7,943 bases of DNA from contig JAEUIB010000782.1 of NCBI GenBank assembly GCA_016795255.1, positions 1-7,943 on the forward strand. Reading direction: 5' to 3'. Of this stretch, positions 6,588-7,943 are shown one piece after another. The stretch is from Planctomycetota bacterium (GTDB taxonomy: Bacteria > Planctomycetota > B15-G4 > JADJEK01). Made by a program: the position numbers and the translations under genes. How positions within the stretch are numbered: the first letter of the stretch is position 1; each line of letters opens with the position of its first letter. A model generated the notes under the pieces. That model made no database searches. It worked only from the letters and a program-made list of their open reading frames with translations, and was not told the origin of the DNA.

Positions 6588-7943
6588 CGCGGGCTCGACA
6601 CGATCGACGTGGGATCGCATTGATCGCGGTGATCCTGGTGCTGGTGTCGCTGGCGGTGATCGCGACGCCGTTCGCGCTGTCGATGCGCAACCAGGACCGC
6701 GCGGCCGCGCTGCTGTCGTACAACAACCGCGCGGTCGAAGGCGTGCGCTCGACGGCGCGCCTCGCCGCGGAGCAACTCGCGCAGTCCGACCCGAGCTTCG
6801 ACCCGACTCCGCATTGGGACGGTCCCGACGAGTTGGCGCTGCGCGTCGACCTGAACGCGTTCTCGACCAACGTCAACGACCCGACCGGCAGCATCTGGTC
6901 GGCGCGCGCCGACGACGCGCAGGGCAAGGTCCACGTCAATCAATGCTCGCCGTTCCTGCTCGGCAACCTGCTCGGCTGCGGCTTCGTGTCGAGCCCGATC
7001 GAGGCCGACGAAGCGAACGAGTTGCGGCTCAGCTCCGGCGACGCGTTGCCCGAGCAGGGCATCGTGTGGGTCGAGGGCGAACTGATCGCCTACAAGGGCA
7101 AGTCGGGGTCGACCCTGACCGGTCTGTCGCGCGGCTTCGACACGACGGTCCTGCAGAGTCGGACTCCGGTCGCGCACGGCATGGGTGCCCCGGTGGTTCC
7201 GTATCGCGTGATCCTCGCGACCGTCTACCCGTGGAAGAGCACGCAGGACACGTACACCGGCTTCGCGAACGTGCTGGCGATGAAGGACATCGCGCGGCTC
7301 GGCGAGGACGTGTTCACGACCGCGGAACTCGAGTCGCTCGAGAACGACCTGACGACGCACGCGGTGCTGCCCGGTGGTGGCCGCTTCGCGGTCGGAGCGC
7401 GCGCGATGTTCGCGTTCGGTCCGAACGACGAGACGCCGGAGATCTACGTCAACGGCGGGCGCAACCTCGGCCCCGGAACCGTCGTGCTGATCCGCGACAC
7501 GCGCGACCCGAAGAAGCAGGAATGGAACCTCGTCGTCGCGGCCGAGGAATCCGGCAACGACCAGGTCCGGATCACGCTGCAAGAGCCCGTCCGCAACGAC
7601 TACGCGGCCGACGAGGCGATCGTCTTTGGACTCGTCCGCGCGCCGGTCAACGTCAACAGTTGCTCACGCGAAGTGCTGATCGCGCTGCTTTCCGGGTTGC
7701 GGTTCGCGGGCTCGGAGACGCGCATCGACCCGTTGAAGGCCGAATCGGTCGCCGATCGCATCCTGAAGGCTCGCCCGATCCAAGCGGAGCAAGGCCTCGA
7801 CACGCTGCTGAACGAGATGGAGACGTCGGGCGCTCTGTCGCCCGAGGATCGCCAGGTGATCCTGCTGAACGCGCTGAACGCGTCCGACACGAGCCTCGCG
7901 TTCTCGACCGCGCCGTTCGTCTACCGCAGCTACGGCGTGTTCG
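6584..7943 (+). CDS. gspK: GspK-like minor (tip) pseudopilin with inserted beta-rich modules, 3' partial
   Basis: The frame stays open from ATG 6584 to the window end (453 codons visible). The N-terminus DRRG|IALIAVILVLVSLAVIA is prepilin-like, but the mature +5 residue is Ala rather than Glu, a hallmark of GspK. Two matching N-x-N motifs, VHVNQCSPFLLGNLLG (116-131) and VNVNSCSREVLIALLSG (355-371), correspond to the two INxN-type segments of GspK. ADRILKARPI (390-399) and the following helix fit the GspK alpha-domain. Between the motifs, about 145-345, lies extra sequence not expected in GspK. It includes IVWVEGELIAYKGKSGSTLT (160-179) continuing to GLSRGFDTT and AHGMGAPVV (197-205), and a second beta-rich stretch at 297-350. 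GspK is usually about 320 residues, so this is an enlarged form. Expected role: cap of the pseudopilus tip complex. It overlaps the GspH-like stop by four bases. Confidence 0.82.
   Translation, partial: MTRARHDRRGIALIAVILVLVSLAVIATPFALSMRNQDRAAALLSYNNRAVEGVRSTARLAAEQLAQSDPSFDPTPHWDGPDELALRVDLNAFSTNVNDPTGSIWSARADDAQGKVHVNQCSPFLLGNLLGCGFVSSPIEADEANELRLSSGDALPEQGIVWVEGELIAYKGKSGSTLTGLSRGFDTTVLQSRTPVAHGMGAPVVPYRVILATVYPWKSTQDTYTGFANVLAMKDIARLGEDVFTTAELESLENDLTTHAVLPGGGRFAVGARAMFAFGPNDETPEIYVNGGRNLGPGTVVLIRDTRDPKKQEWNLVVAAEESGNDQVRITLQEPVRNDYAADEAIVFGLVRAPVNVNSCSREVLIALLSGLRFAGSETRIDPLKAESVADRILKARPIQAEQGLDTLLNEMETSGALSPEDRQVILLNALNASDTSLAFSTAPFVYRSYGVF

Noticed and set aside
4904..7582. Antisense open frame of about 892 codons spanning all three pseudopilin genes
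   Set aside because: It crosses three well-supported genes and their junctions on the + strand and shows low-complexity composition without motifs.

Overview
This window is a high-GC (by eye about two-thirds G+C), densely packed bacterial stretch. All real genes are on the + strand, and together they encode a type II secretion / type IV pilus-like (T2SS/T4P) assembly machine. Two things suggest a Planctomycetota or related PVC-superphylum bacterium: the PilM-PilN fusion followed by a divergent PilO that reminds me of Akkermansia Amuc_1100, and pseudopilins carrying extra lectin-like domains. This taxonomic guess comes from remembered family features, not from a search. No rRNA, tRNA, CRISPR or mobile element is visible.

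Block 1 (bases 1-4823) is a translationally coupled operon of three genes. The first is a PilM-like actin-fold ATPase fused to a PilN-like membrane/periplasmic part, and its 5' end lies outside the window. The second is a PilO/GspM-like single-pass protein. The third is a 904-residue protein in the slot where PilP/GspC would be expected. It has an N-terminal membrane anchor, a Pro-rich stretch with an RDxF motif, a small beta-rich region, about a dozen TPRs and a C-terminal concanavalin-like beta-sandwich. Start and stop codons overlap at both junctions (TGATG and ATGA).

Block 2 (4824-4939) is the only sizeable intergenic gap. It holds a 13-bp hairpin just after the stop codon and a -10-like hexamer placed so that the next mRNA could be leaderless. 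It probably marks a transcription-unit boundary.

Block 3 (4940-7943) encodes three prepilin-type proteins in order. The first is a GspG-like major pseudopilin with an intact calcium-loop signature. The second is a GspH/FimT-like minor pseudopilin whose fold appears to be interrupted by a LamG (concanavalin-like) domain. The third is a GspK-like tip pseudopilin with large beta-rich insertions, cut off by the window end. GspI and GspJ, which usually sit between GspH and GspK, are absent here.

Taken together, the PilM/N/O and TPR proteins would form the inner-membrane platform and periplasmic assembly ring, while G, H and K would form the pseudopilus shaft and tip. The unusual feature is ligand-binding-type beta-sandwich domains built into both a tip pseudopilin and a periplasmic scaffold protein. 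This suggests a secretion or surface-fibre machine adapted to recognise a substrate such as a polysaccharide or glycoprotein. That functional idea is inference.
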